Shown: positions 26,108 through 35,008, numbered from the stretch's first letter. The stretch: DNA of 64,000 nt from JAGQZY01 sp964588335 (GCA_964588335.1 CAZPOV010000006.1:1-64000), one strand, 5' to 3'. Made by a program: numbers and translations. The notes: a model not told the origin generated them from the sequence alone.

Positions 26108-27421
26108 TTATTGAACAACAGATGAAGACTCATCGATTGGCACTGCATTTGGCTCAGTTCCTTGAGAAGCATCATCTGAACACAAATTGCCATTTCGGTC
26201 ATAAACAGAAACCACACGCAAACCGTAACTCGATTGGTTTGTTTGTGTGTCGTAAACCATAGCACGATAAATAACCCGACCATCCCGCGTGAAGCCTGGG
26301 TAGCGTCCTTCAAGCTCGTCCGATTGGCTGATTCGAATCAGTTGCCTGCGGTCACGATCATACACAAATACAGCATTTTCATGATTGTAAGGAGGATTGG
26401 GAGAAGGTCCAGTACGGGAAAATGTTAAAGCTCCTCGTCGACCGGAACGAGGATAGGAGAAGTTGACCTTACTACCGCCCGTGTTTAGATTTTCAACAAG
26501 CTGACAGTTGCCGTCGTTTTGAATACGATAAATACTGATCGTCTCGCCATCACGTGAGCCAGCCACTTCCTGTCCGTTCTTAGAAAGTATGGGCTGTTCC
26601 ATAAAACCTTGGGAGTTGCCAAAATAGTCTTCGTTAAGTTCGCTTAAATCTCGATATTGAGCCATGATTTGCTCACGGATTTGTTCCGCCTGTCTTGATG
26701 AGGCTCGAGAAAACGGACTGACCTCCCGATCTACGTTAGGATCCTGGCCGCCTAAGGCCCGCAAGGTGTATTGGTTTCGAAGGGCTTCAAAGTATCGATC
26801 ACCTAATTGATCCAACCTTTGCTCAGCCTGCAATATCCTGGTTCGTCTTGGGTCGTTTGGAATTTCAGGTTCACACAATCGTCGCCTTGCTCCCCTTTGG
26901 CCTTCCTGGCACGTACCGCCATTGCACCGATATGAATAATCTCGATATTGCTGGGCACTCCACAGAAGAGTTCGAAACCTTTGATTCCCACCATTTTCAG
27001 AGAGTGTTGCTGATGAATGATAAAACTGGTTATGCTGCGAGTCCTCGATGACCGGACTGACTCGGCTGTCCCAGTCAGTGACGTTTTCTCCCCGTAAAGC
27101 CAAGACATCTTGAAATCGATAGTACCGCATCGAATCATCATGATTGGGTGAGGCGATGAGGTCCCAATCGGGTTCAACAGGGTAAGCCTCCCGATTGAAA
27201 GGCGTGCTGATTACTTCGGGTGGGTTTTTTGAAAGGTCTAATATCTCGACACCATCGCCATCATATTGTGTAATCATCACATACCGGCCCGAGGGATGGA
27301 CCCGCATATACTCGCTATAGGGCCTATCCGAACGCAACGGAAAAAATTCGGGGGGATCGCAATCTGCGAACCCGCGTAGGGGGGAAAATAAAATTGTAAC
27401 GAGAGCCAAACGAAAAATCAT
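26108..27421 (-). CDS. secreted protein, TolB-like beta-propeller type
   Basis: A 437-residue protein with a Sec signal peptide (cleavage near GFADC). The sequence has spaced repeats of the kind seen in TolB/WD40-like propellers: MRVHPSGRYVMITQYDGDGV, PILSKNGQEVAGSRDG and YPGFTRDGRVIYRAMVYD, each an aromatic or small residue, then S-x-D/N-G-x plus a hydrophobic strand. This points to a periplasmic beta-propeller, probably for binding. Its ATG overlaps the stop of the upstream gene (ATGA), so the two form an operon. No enzymatic motif is seen and the family is not one I can name. Confidence 0.65.
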   Translation of the reverse strand: MIFRLALVTILFSPLRGFADCDPPEFFPLRSDRPYSEYMRVHPSGRYVMITQYDGDGVEILDLSKNPPEVISTPFNREAYPVEPDWDLIASPNHDDSMRYYRFQDVLALRGENVTDWDSRVSPVIEDSQHNQFYHSSATLSENGGNQRFRTLLWSAQQYRDYSYRCNGGTCQEGQRGARRRLCEPEIPNDPRRTRILQAEQRLDQLGDRYFEALRNQYTLRALGGQDPNVDREVSPFSRASSRQAEQIREQIMAQYRDLSELNEDYFGNSQGFMEQPILSKNGQEVAGSRDGETISIYRIQNDGNCQLVENLNTGGSKVNFSYPRSGRRGALTFSRTGPSPNPPYNHENAVFVYDRDRRQLIRISQSDELEGRYPGFTRDGRVIYRAMVYDTQTNQSSYGLRVVSVYDRNGNLCSDDASQGTEPNAVPIDESSSVVQ

Positions 27422-28170
27422 TGCGCTAACCTCACAGCGACAGCCTTCTCGAGCTTATCTTGAGTGTAGGCTCCGATGATTGGGCTTTCTACAAAATCTT
27501 CATTTTTTATTATTAAGGTGGTTGGATAATGGTTGGTTACTTTTCGCATCAACAATTCATGGGATGCAAGCTTTTTGGTCGAAAGTTTCACCGATTTTTT
27601 CTGCAAAATTTTATTTGCCAAGGTGGTATTCTGAAGAGGGTTCATTACACTGATAAACTTGAGGCCCGCTTTTCTTGCGACCCTCTTAAACACCTGAGCC
27701 TCGTTGACCGAATAAATCATTTGAGGAGACCAGACGTAGATCATTACCCGTTTATGTTTCTTGATTAAACTTGATAACTCGCTATCAGTAAAAATGTCTT
27801 TTTGTGATCCACTCGTGATATTTTTAACCAAGCCGCGATCTTGTTTTGGATTCTTGCATTTTCCTTTTTGCCATGTCGTTATAAGGTATCGATCACGCGT
27901 CGAGACCTTCAACGATACCAAGTTATTATCGAGAAAAAGTTCAACCCACTGGCCGAACTTTTTGCTAGGTCTAGCGTAACTTGAGGGGGCTCCGACCGCT
28001 GCTATTTCATGACTCCAGTTCTTTTTTTCATTGCTCAAAGACTTCAGTGCCACTGTCACTTCTTTCTTGCAAAAGGCTATTTGGGGTTGATTTGTGTTGT
28101 CAGTTGCCACAGCAGCAGACTGAATCAATGCACTCTGAAAAATTAAGGTCAGAATTATAGTATTTTTCAT
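27418..28170 (-). CDS. secreted protein of unknown function
   Basis: The 250-residue product has a Sec signal peptide (cleavage near SAAVA). The mature part is basic. In its second half HKRVMIYVWSPQMIYSVNEA and HYPTTLIIKNEDFVESPIIG resemble a thioredoxin-like fold (strand, WSP turn, helix, and a cis-Pro-like YPT stretch), but the CxxC pair is absent, so redox activity is not expected. It is translationally coupled to the downstream propeller-type protein (ATGA overlap). The thioredoxin-fold idea is weak inference from pattern only. Confidence 0.55.
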   Translation of the reverse strand: MKNTIILTLIFQSALIQSAAVATDNTNQPQIAFCKKEVTVALKSLSNEKKNWSHEIAAVGAPSSYARPSKKFGQWVELFLDNNLVSLKVSTRDRYLITTWQKGKCKNPKQDRGLVKNITSGSQKDIFTDSELSSLIKKHKRVMIYVWSPQMIYSVNEAQVFKRVARKAGLKFISVMNPLQNTTLANKILQKKSVKLSTKKLASHELLMRKVTNHYPTTLIIKNEDFVESPIIGAYTQDKLEKAVAVRLAQ

Positions 28171-28227
28171 TGCTCAATTTTATAACCCAATTATGAGTTT
28201 TAAAAGCACTAAGACCAAAAACTTCCC

Positions 28228-28556
28228 TTAATTACTGGGACTACCGGTTTTTTTTTGGGTTTCCTTTTGTGGGTGGATGGCATTTTCGTCTTTTTCCACC
28301 TCTTTGTCGGCGATACTGGGANNNNNNNNNNNNNNNNNNNNNNNNNNNNNNNNNNNNNNNNNNNNNNNNNNNNNNNNNNNNNNNNNNNNNNNNNNNNNNN
28401 NNNNNNNNNNNNNNNNNNNNNTTGTGGGTGGATGGCATTTTCGTCTTTTTCCACCTCTTTGTCGGCGATACTGGGATCCACCTCTTTCACAGACTTTGAT
28501 TTCTCGCGGATCTCTTGTTTCCATTGGTTATCACTTTGGGTTTGATTGGTTTCCAT
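28228..28556 (-). CDS. small hydrophilic protein (spans assembly gap)
   Basis: GAGGAG five to six bases before ATG 28556 gives a good start; the frame enters a gap at 28421-28322. The 55 bases on each side of the gap are identical, and joining them keeps one open frame that ends at TAA 28228-28230. The resulting protein has about 57 residues, is highly charged (VKEVDPSIADKEVEKDENAI) and has no hydrophobic segment, so it is probably a disordered cytoplasmic protein. It starts 13 bases after the SDR gene stop, with its ribosome site directly behind that stop, so it is the second gene of that operon. No family is recognised. Confidence 0.55.
28322..28421. other. assembly gap between identical 55-base contig ends
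   Basis: One hundred N. Bases 28267-28321 and 28422-28476 are identical (55 bases). This is the expected look of two contigs overlapping by one assembly k-mer and scaffolded without being merged, so the true sequence is probably 155 bases shorter here. Confidence 0.85.
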
Positions 28557-28569
28557 TGTTTCTCCTCTT

Positions 28570-29244
28570 TTAGTGGGTTGGCATGAGCATCACTTCACGA
28601 ATGCTGCTGCGTTGAGGCGCTTCGGTGGCAAAAACCACGGCGTCGGCGACATCTTCGGCATCTAGTTTGTCTGGCTTGGCTTCCTCAAAAAATGGCGTAT
28701 TGACCATACCAGGGCAAATTGTGGTGCATCGCCCGCCCCATTCTTTCATCTCTTCAGCCAGATTTAATCCAAAACCATAGGCAAACCATTTCGAGGCTCC
28801 ATAAATAGAACCTTTTAAAGGAATCCGGCCAGCCACTGAACTTGTAATAATAAAATGACCCTTTCGCGTTTTAAGGGCGTCTAGGGTGAGCTTTGCCGTC
28901 CACAACAAACCTTTGACGTTCACATCGATCAATTGATCCCATTCCTCTGGCTCACCGCCTTGGGTTCCAGGTTGACTCAAGCCCGTTCCAGCGTTGGCAA
29001 ACACCACATCCAGACCACCAAAGTGGTCGACACCTTTATCAATAGCCGTTTTAAGCTCTTTGTATTGAGTGACATCGGCCGGAGCCACAAAAGACTGATC
29101 TTGCCCGATCTCTTTGGCCAATCCATCGAGCTTGTCTTTCCGGCGAGCTGTAAGAATAAGCTTATAGCCCTTGTCAGCCGCTTTTAGGGCTGTGGCTCGC
29201 CCAATCCCACTGGATGCACCGGTGATCAACATTATTTTCGCCAT
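28570..29244 (-). CDS. short-chain dehydrogenase/reductase (SDR)
   Basis: A 224-residue classical SDR. The NAD(P)-binding motif TGASSGIG is at residues 8-15, the NAG motif follows at about 85, the catalytic Ser is in ITSSVAGRI and the catalytic YGASK pair (Tyr and Lys) is present. The Arg-Arg after the second strand (LTARRKDKL) favours NADPH. The reaction is an alcohol-carbonyl interconversion; the substrate is unknown. AAGGAG lies eight bases before the ATG. A small charged protein is encoded just downstream in the same direction. The length is on the short side for the family but no motif is missing. Confidence 0.9.
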   Translation of the reverse strand: MAKIMLITGASSGIGRATALKAADKGYKLILTARRKDKLDGLAKEIGQDQSFVAPADVTQYKELKTAIDKGVDHFGGLDVVFANAGTGLSQPGTQGGEPEEWDQLIDVNVKGLLWTAKLTLDALKTRKGHFIITSSVAGRIPLKGSIYGASKWFAYGFGLNLAEEMKEWGGRCTTICPGMVNTPFFEEAKPDKLDAEDVADAVVFATEAPQRSSIREVMLMPTH

Positions 29245-29485
29245 GCAAACACTCCTTAGTAAGCTTTCATTTTATGAGATTCCTTAACAAGGGTCTTTTC
29301 AACAATTTCTACAAGGTGTTTAAAAAACTACTCAAAACCAGCCAAACCACCCCTAATCCTGCAATCGTTAACCAATATGACAAAGTTTCGACATCTCAAC
29401 CGGTAAATTTTTCTGCTTCCTGTGGGAGCCTTGCTTGGCCCCAACCAGGGTTGTACTTTGAAATCGAAAACAAGGAGATGAGGCT

Positions 29486-29965
29486 ATGAAAAAGGTTGTT
29501 ATTGCAATTTGCATTCTACTAGGCACAGCAGGAGCCTTGGCTGAGGTTGTTGAGAATCAATCCGCTGAATCAGTAAAAATCTGGCCAGGAGCCATCACCC
29601 ATCAATCCGAGCAGTATGTCGAAGATATTTCAAACCCGCAACGCGTGTCTGTGGTTGTGACCTTTGAACCCCAGGGTCTGATTGATTCTAAAATTTATTT
29701 TATTATCGGAAATCCTGATCAAATGGGACCTAAAACTTTTAGTGTGAAAGCCAATGGCGGTGCACCCAAGTCGGTCGTGATAAAAAACTCCGGTGATTCT
29801 TTGATCGCCGAGGTTGTTATGCCCGGTGCTTTGATCGACAAGGGATATTCGTTTTCTGATACCATCGAAACGGTTCACACTCTGACCGTCAATTTTGATG
29901 ACACCGAATTTGAATACGCCAATCAGGCCGAACACGTCGTTGAGGTTCGTGACACTGAAAACTAA
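29486..29965 (+). CDS. secreted beta-rich protein of unknown function
   Basis: AAGGAG eight bases upstream of ATG 29486 marks the start. The 159-residue product has a Sec signal peptide (cleavage after GALA). The mature domain of about 140 residues is predicted from its alternating pattern to be all beta (RVSVVVTFEP, SVVIKNSGDSLIAEVVMPG, TLTVNFDDTEFEY), without cysteines. It is probably a soluble periplasmic protein with an immunoglobulin-like fold. I recognise no family. The next gene (an oxygenase-like protein) begins 33 bases later in the same direction. Confidence 0.6.
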   Translation: MKKVVIAICILLGTAGALAEVVENQSAESVKIWPGAITHQSEQYVEDISNPQRVSVVVTFEPQGLIDSKIYFIIGNPDQMGPKTFSVKANGGAPKSVVIKNSGDSLIAEVVMPGALIDKGYSFSDTIETVHTLTVNFDDTEFEYANQAEHVVEVRDTEN

Positions 29966-29998
29966 GATCAAGAATTCGTTCATTGTTGAGTAAGGCTG

Positions 29999-31113
29999 AT
30001 GCAAATGAAATTAGATGAAGTTGTTTACGACGAAAAAAAGCATTTAGCATTAGGACAACCGGAGAAATCCTGGAGTCTTAAAGATTTTGGTTATTCTGAA
30101 GAGCGCGTGCAAGCCGCTCCCTTTGATGTTGCAGTGACTTCGCCGTTTCGGATTTNNNNNNNNNNNNNNNNNNNNNNNNNNNNNNNNNNNNNNNNNNNNN
30201 NNNNNNNNNNNNNNNNNNNNNNNNNNNNNNNNNNNNNNNNNNNNNNNNNNNNNNNGAGCGCGTGCAAGCCGCTCCCTTTGATGTTGCAGTGACTTCGCCG
30301 TTTCGGATTTTATCACCCGAGGGAGTCGCGGCTCTCAATCAATCCATTTCACAACTGATTAAGTACAAAAGAAGCAGCGACCGCATTGCCAATTTTATTC
30401 GCGGCGCCTATTTCCATTCTCAGTTTATCCGAGATCTGATGAGCTGCCCCAGCCTCAATCAACACATTTCGAATCTGGCTGGAGCCACGGCCCTGCCCCA
30501 CCCCATGGCCCTCTACCAGGCTCATATTAACCTCAAACCGGAACAGGCTTCACAAGACGTGGACAAGTGGCACACCGACACGGTCGCCTTAGATTTTGTT
30601 CTGATGTGCACCGAACCCTCTAAGTTTAGCGGCGGTAACTTCGAGTACTTTAAATGTACAAAGGGTCAGGCCATTCGCTCTCTGATTCGCGAGAAAGAAG
30701 AAGAGATAATTAAAGTTGAGTTTCCCGAGGCCGGCTTTGCGGTTTTGCAACAAGGAAACTTGGTGGTTCACCGAGCCAGCGCTGTGACTTCTGGGGACGA
30801 ACGCACGACTCTCGTGCAAAGCTTTATCGGTGATACGGCCGATTTTAAAGATGTCTCAAAGCTCAGTGACTGTAAACCTGTGGATCCCCCTGAAATTCTT
30901 TACTCTGAATGGGCCCGATACAAAGCTTTTCTATCCCAACGAAAACTCAGCCAGTTGATGAAAACCCTCCCCAACACTGAAAACACCAATGAGATTTGCC
31001 TAGAATTGCGCAAAGCCATTCGCGACGTTGAAGAAGCGATTCTTGAAATCTCTGACCCCACCGAGGCCCGATTGCACTTTCTCGACCAGGACGTTCTAAC
31101 AGATTTACTTTAA
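29999..31113 (+). CDS. Fe(II)/2-oxoglutarate-type oxygenase-like protein (spans gap)
   Basis: The frame is broken by 100 N at 30156-30255, but the 55 bases on both sides are identical and joining them gives one open frame of about 319 residues. The double-stranded beta-helix iron motif can be seen: His and Asp in KWHTDTVALDF (HxD), the distal His in VVHRASAV, and an Arg 13 residues on (DERTTLV) where the 2-oxoglutarate carboxylate is usually bound. The family is phytanoyl-CoA/prolyl hydroxylase-like; the substrate is unknown. A helical C-terminal tail of 90 residues follows. The gene ends flush against the convergent egtD-like gene with no base between the stop codons. Confidence 0.65.
30156..30255. 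other. assembly gap between identical 55-base contig ends
   Basis: One hundred N. Bases 30101-30155 and 30256-30310 are identical (55 bases), the same overlap length as at the gap near 28.3 kb. The gap is probably not missing DNA. Confidence 0.85.
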
Positions 31114-32145
31114 TTAGGAATCAACAGATTTATTGACTCTCCAAAGAGAATCAATAAAGTAGCCTTTCGAATCGGTATAGTTCTCAACAATCTCAAAGCC
31201 CGTCCCATCAGCCAATGCGGCGATGTCCTCTTTCAAGTATTTATAGGAGTACTCCATGTGAATGGCTTCCCAAGGACGGAAGTTAAAACTCTTGCCAAGC
31301 TCTTTGATGGTCACCGTCTGTTGTTTTTGACTGATCAGGTAGCTTTCCATGGCTCCGGTTTGCACACTGTAAAGTCCTTGATGTTGGAACTGGGTGCGAT
31401 CAAAATTTCCGCCCAAAAGCTCATTGATGCGATCAAGAACATTTAAATTAAATTCTTTAGTCACACCCTCTGAGTCATTGTAAGCATCGTAAAGGATATC
31501 CAGATCTTTTTTAAGATCGAATCCAATCAAAACCAAGTCACCATCTTTTAAAGAGTACCAAAGCTGACGCAAAAAGCGCATCGCCAAAGAGCGGTTAAAG
31601 TTGCCAATATTCGACCCCAAGAAAAGAACCAAGTTTCTGTTCTCAGCATTGCTGTTCAACCAATTGAGACCTTGGAAATACTCGGAGACCAGACCCAAAG
31701 TGTCAAAAGGTATACTGCCAAACTGCTTCTTAAGGTTTTCCAATAAGAATTCCACAGCGGCCTTCGAAATATCCAAGGGCACGAAGCGAAACTCATCGAC
31801 TGTCTCTAAAAGATGTTTCAGTAAAATTATGGTCTTTGCACCATCGCCACAGCCCAGTTCCACCAAATTGAACTTTTCACCTTGCAGGTGTTTAGCAATA
31901 TCAGCCCCGTGGTTGGTCAAAATATCGGCCTCACACTGAGTCGGATAATACTCTTTTAATCCCATTATCTTTTTAAATAGCTCACTGCCTTTATCATCGT
32001 AAAACAAAACAGAGGGAAGGCCTTTGGGTTGCTTCGAGAGTCCTTCTAGAACCGATAAAGCCAGTTCATTTTGGGGATCTCCCACGTCTTTGTGGGATAA
32101 AAACTTGATATCGACAGTTTTACTATTTTGATTCTGAGTTTCCAT
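31114..32145 (-). CDS. egtD: L-histidine N-alpha-methyltransferase, EgtD-like
   Basis: The 343-residue product has the EgtD layout: FYDDKGSELFKKIMGLKEYY near the N-terminus, the SAM motif LVELGCGDGAKT, then LFLGSNIGNFNR, IGFDLKKD and AYNDSEGVTKEFNLNVLDRI, and the histidine-binding IHMEYSYKY, in which Glu and Ser match the imidazole-binding pair of mycobacterial EgtD. The enzyme makes hercynine (trimethylhistidine), the first step to ergothioneine. I take ATG 32145 as start; an upstream TTG (32181) would add 12 residues with no support. No EgtB sulfoxide synthase, EgtC or EgtE is in the window, so the end product here is open. Confidence 0.85.
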   Translation of the reverse strand: METQNQNSKTVDIKFLSHKDVGDPQNELALSVLEGLSKQPKGLPSVLFYDDKGSELFKKIMGLKEYYPTQCEADILTNHGADIAKHLQGEKFNLVELGCGDGAKTIILLKHLLETVDEFRFVPLDISKAAVEFLLENLKKQFGSIPFDTLGLVSEYFQGLNWLNSNAENRNLVLFLGSNIGNFNRSLAMRFLRQLWYSLKDGDLVLIGFDLKKDLDILYDAYNDSEGVTKEFNLNVLDRINELLGGNFDRTQFQHQGLYSVQTGAMESYLISQKQQTVTIKELGKSFNFRPWEAIHMEYSYKYLKEDIAALADGTGFEIVENYTDSKGYFIDSLWRVNKSVDS

Positions 32146-32193
32146 AGAGAATCGGTTATCAGGTTGATTATAGACTGTCAAAGCCAGGTTCTG

Positions 32194-32622
32194 TTAAGAC
32201 GCCCCAGACTCCCTGGATCGCTGATCACGCCGTCGTTGGCGCCATAGGACAAATAAATGGTAAGCCAAAGCTCCGACCAGAGCCCCGATCAGGTTCCATA
32301 CCATATCTTTGGCGGCAGGAATTCTTGATGGCACAAATGATTGGTGAATTTCTTCAAAGGCACCGTCGGCCGTCACGATCGCTACCGCCACTAGACACAC
32401 TTTAAGATGTGGCAAACCGGGCACCGTTTTTGATAGGGCTACAGCTGTCGTCACCGTTGGCGGACCGTATTGTAAAATATGGCGAAGCTTGAAATTCTGT
32501 TTCTGAGGAATCTCTTTAATCCACCCCACCTTGTTGCGCACATCCTGCCACGACAAAGACGACAGATAAAAATTGGCGACAAAGAAACAAAGGGTGGGAA
32601 TCCACCAGACAAACTTTTTCAT
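32194..32622 (-). CDS. VanZ-like membrane protein
   Basis: The 142-residue product has about four membrane helices and the VanZ family core: FEEIHQSFVPSRIPAAKDMV followed by WNLIGALVGALAYHL, with the conserved Glu, Gln, Arg, Asp and Asn in the expected places. VanZ-type proteins have been linked to teicoplanin resistance, but most members are of unknown role. The C-terminus is a basic tail (LWRQRRRDQRSRES) facing the cytoplasm. It lies between the egtD-like gene and an acyltransferase gene, all on the minus strand, with short gaps. Confidence 0.82.
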   Translation of the reverse strand: MKKFVWWIPTLCFFVANFYLSSLSWQDVRNKVGWIKEIPQKQNFKLRHILQYGPPTVTTAVALSKTVPGLPHLKVCLVAVAIVTADGAFEEIHQSFVPSRIPAAKDMVWNLIGALVGALAYHLFVLWRQRRRDQRSRESGAS

Positions 32623-32668
32623 GAGCCGTCATTCTAGCGAATTTAAAGAGTGAGAGCCAGCGAAAGAT

Positions 32669-34636
32669 TTAGAGATTGGTCTCGTCGAAAATTTTGTTTA
32701 AGACTTTTCGAGCCCCGACCGGCGATAAATGGTGGTCTCTGCCAAACAAGGGGCCTTCCTCTGTAACTAAAAGACATCTTTGTTTGGTCTCGCAAAAAAG
32801 ATCTGACATTTCGATAATCTTAAGGTTTTTATGTTTCAAAAACTGTAATTTTTGACTTGCATAGTTATTTTCAATAATACTTTTCTTGGACATATAAATT
32901 TTAGGAAAAATAGGCTTGTCAATCAATGCATTTATTTGCACACCAGAAAATGCCGCTTGCACGGCATCTTTTTTAGGCTTCGGATAATTTTTAAGAACGA
33001 CCACTCGGTGCCCCCATTTCAACAATTGCCGAATGTTTTCTTGGTAACTTTGGTAGGCATAGTCTCTTGCATTTGTTTGCAAGTTCTGGGGTTTCATCAC
33101 AAACACCGCTTGTGGAAAGATATCGGTGTTCGCAACCACTACAATTGTTCTTGGTCTGTCTAATTTTCTAAAATACTGCTGCCTTTTAGCATTTACTAAA
33201 GAACATCTCTGAGCGGATGGAACTTCAAGGAATGAAGAAAAATAAGGACATGCGGAATAGACTTGCGACACCAAACCGAGTGATTTTTCTTTGAGATTTT
33301 TCAACAAAGACGTTTGCAATTGTCCCGCAAAACTATCCCCCAAAAGAACCCAATCGCCGTTGCCGAAAACACAGGGATCCATTGGGTCTCTCTGAAAGCA
33401 ATGATCAATAATTTCTCCTTCTATATTTCGCCCCTTATTCTCAGCAGGACCGCCGCCACTATGATCTAAACTTTCCATTTCATGCATCATTTCTGTCAAC
33501 GTCTCGCCGACCCGATATTTTCCACCCTCAGTTTCTAAAAGATGTCCTAAAAACACCAAAATCAGACTCAGCTGCAGAACAAGGACAAGTGAAACAAATT
33601 TAAATTTAAGGGCTTTGGCTCGCAAAGGACTTTCGTAAAACCTCCAGGAGACAGTCGCCAAGAAAAGACTCAGTAAAGTGAGACTGATTTTCATGGCGTC
33701 GCCATCAAAGGAATTCATAATTTTCGCTAATTGAAAAAGGGGAAAATGAAAGAGATAAAGAGAATAGGAAATCAGCCCCAAAAAGACAAGTGGCCTCATC
33801 GATAGTACACGACCCAAAACTCCGCTTGGATTCAGAGTCAAAATGAGAACGGCTGAGCCTAAGCTTACCAGGAACCGTGGCATTATCGCATACAGGGAGT
33901 CTCCCAATACAATGCCCACGATCGTGATTTGCATGGCTAAAACTGCAACCCAATCTTGCGCCTGAAACTTATGCCTAGTCTCTTCGTTTTGTAGTATATA
34001 CGCCACCCAAGAACCCGCTAGAAATTGCCAAAAACGAAACGGCGATAAAAAGAATACGGCCGATCCATTGGAGGAGAACACAAGCCACAAAGTAAAGAAA
34101 ACACATCCAATAAGGCTCAAGGACTCAACTTGAACTGTTTTTTTAAGTTTTTGCACCCCCAAGACCAATAGAGGAAAGATCAGGTAAAATTGCTCCTCAG
34201 CTGATAAAGTCCAAGTATGGAGTAACAGACTTTTCGAATGAATCAATGCTCCATAACCATCTTGTTTGTAGAAATAAACATTGGCAACCATAAGACTTGA
34301 GGTCAAAGCCTCCCAGGATAGCCTCAGCAAATCAGATGGCATGACAAACAACCAGCCCAGAGCCAATGTTAGTAGAAGTGTAATAAACAGAGGCGGAAGA
34401 ATTCGCCGCACTCGTTTTTCATAAAACCATAGGAGTGAAAATTGATTGGCAGTAATAGCCTGAAGTATCTGTCGAGTGATGAAGTACCCTGATAGAACAA
34501 AGAAAATATCAACGCCAAGAAAGCCGCCCCGAAATAAATCCTGACCAAAAATATTCAAATCAAGATGGAAGAGAAGGACTAAAACGACAGCCATCCCTCG
34601 AAGTCCATCCAACTCTATGCGACGACCTTTATCCAT
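32669..34636 (-). CDS. OafA/YrhL-type acyltransferase with SGNH domain
   Basis: A 655-residue protein of the acyltransferase-3 family fused to a periplasmic SGNH domain. It opens with the usual MDKGRRIELDGLRGMAVVLV and FFVLSGYFITRQI, has ten or more membrane helices over the first 380 residues, and the His and Arg of the first helix pair are present. The C-terminal part (about 420-655) has GDSFAGQ with the nucleophile Ser and DHHLSPVG with the catalytic Asp-His. Such proteins O-acetylate envelope polysaccharides (LPS O-antigen, peptidoglycan or exopolysaccharide). The acceptor cannot be told, and no glycan operon is adjacent. Confidence 0.9.
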   Translation of the reverse strand: MDKGRRIELDGLRGMAVVLVLLFHLDLNIFGQDLFRGGFLGVDIFFVLSGYFITRQILQAITANQFSLLWFYEKRVRRILPPLFITLLLTLALGWLFVMPSDLLRLSWEALTSSLMVANVYFYKQDGYGALIHSKSLLLHTWTLSAEEQFYLIFPLLVLGVQKLKKTVQVESLSLIGCVFFTLWLVFSSNGSAVFFLSPFRFWQFLAGSWVAYILQNEETRHKFQAQDWVAVLAMQITIVGIVLGDSLYAIMPRFLVSLGSAVLILTLNPSGVLGRVLSMRPLVFLGLISYSLYLFHFPLFQLAKIMNSFDGDAMKISLTLLSLFLATVSWRFYESPLRAKALKFKFVSLVLVLQLSLILVFLGHLLETEGGKYRVGETLTEMMHEMESLDHSGGGPAENKGRNIEGEIIDHCFQRDPMDPCVFGNGDWVLLGDSFAGQLQTSLLKNLKEKSLGLVSQVYSACPYFSSFLEVPSAQRCSLVNAKRQQYFRKLDRPRTIVVVANTDIFPQAVFVMKPQNLQTNARDYAYQSYQENIRQLLKWGHRVVVLKNYPKPKKDAVQAAFSGVQINALIDKPIFPKIYMSKKSIIENNYASQKLQFLKHKNLKIIEMSDLFCETKQRCLLVTEEGPLFGRDHHLSPVGARKVLNKIFDETNL

Positions 34637-35008
34637 ATGAAAATTCTAATGGAACTGAAGGAAGCAATATAGAGGGCGTTAGTCCGAGAACTCCCCGACC
34701 TCAGAAACCCTTTACGTAAAGGTCTTCCCCTCCTCGTCCTCACTCTCCAAGCTTAAAACTCGACCTTTGTAGGGTTTTTAATGAAATCTTAAAGTTCATA
34801 AACAAGCGACCGAAGAGGTAATTAACGATAATAACCGCCATTGGGGGGATAAGGAAGAGATGACGTATCCGGCATCTTAGAATTTTCAACAAGTGGCACG
34901 TCGTGCGGTTTTATCGTTTTTTTCATCTTCTCAAAAATCCATAAATTTCGACTTATTTTTCCTGATCGACCCGCCGATCAATAGACGATCTCTTCGCTGG
35001 AGGCCTCT
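34637..35008. other. intergenic region between divergent genes
   Basis: These 372 bases between the acyltransferase and the YbjQ operon must hold both promoters. A perfect 14-base palindrome, CCTTTACGTAAAGG, lies at 34709-34722, about 70 bases upstream of the acyltransferase start, and may be an operator. A purine-rich GGGGGGATAAGGAAGAG stretch follows near 34843. I see no convincing reading frame. Confidence 0.45.

Noticed and set aside
25972..26313. 113-codon minus-strand frame overlapping the end of the propeller-type gene
   Set aside because: It overlaps a coupled, signal-peptide-bearing gene in another frame and has no start signal.
28267..28476. Apparent 55-base tandem duplication around an N run
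   Set aside because: The same overlap length occurs at another gap; k-mer-sized contig overlap explains both better than two real duplications.
29274..29489. 71-codon plus-strand frame before the secreted protein at 29486
   Set aside because: No ribosome site, overlaps the real gene's ribosome site and start, and its composition is not protein-like.
29999..32145. Ergothioneine biosynthetic cluster
   Set aside because: Only an EgtD-like gene is present; no EgtB, EgtC or EgtE, and the neighbour is on the other strand.
32166..32181. TTGACA and TATAAT close together upstream of the egtD-like gene
   Set aside because: Only three bases separate the hexamers on the minus strand, so they cannot act together as a sigma-70 promoter. 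The TTG here is also an unsupported start codon.
34709..34722. CCTTTACGTAAAGG palindrome as a terminator
   Set aside because: It has no loop and no T tract, and it sits in a divergent promoter region; at most an operator.
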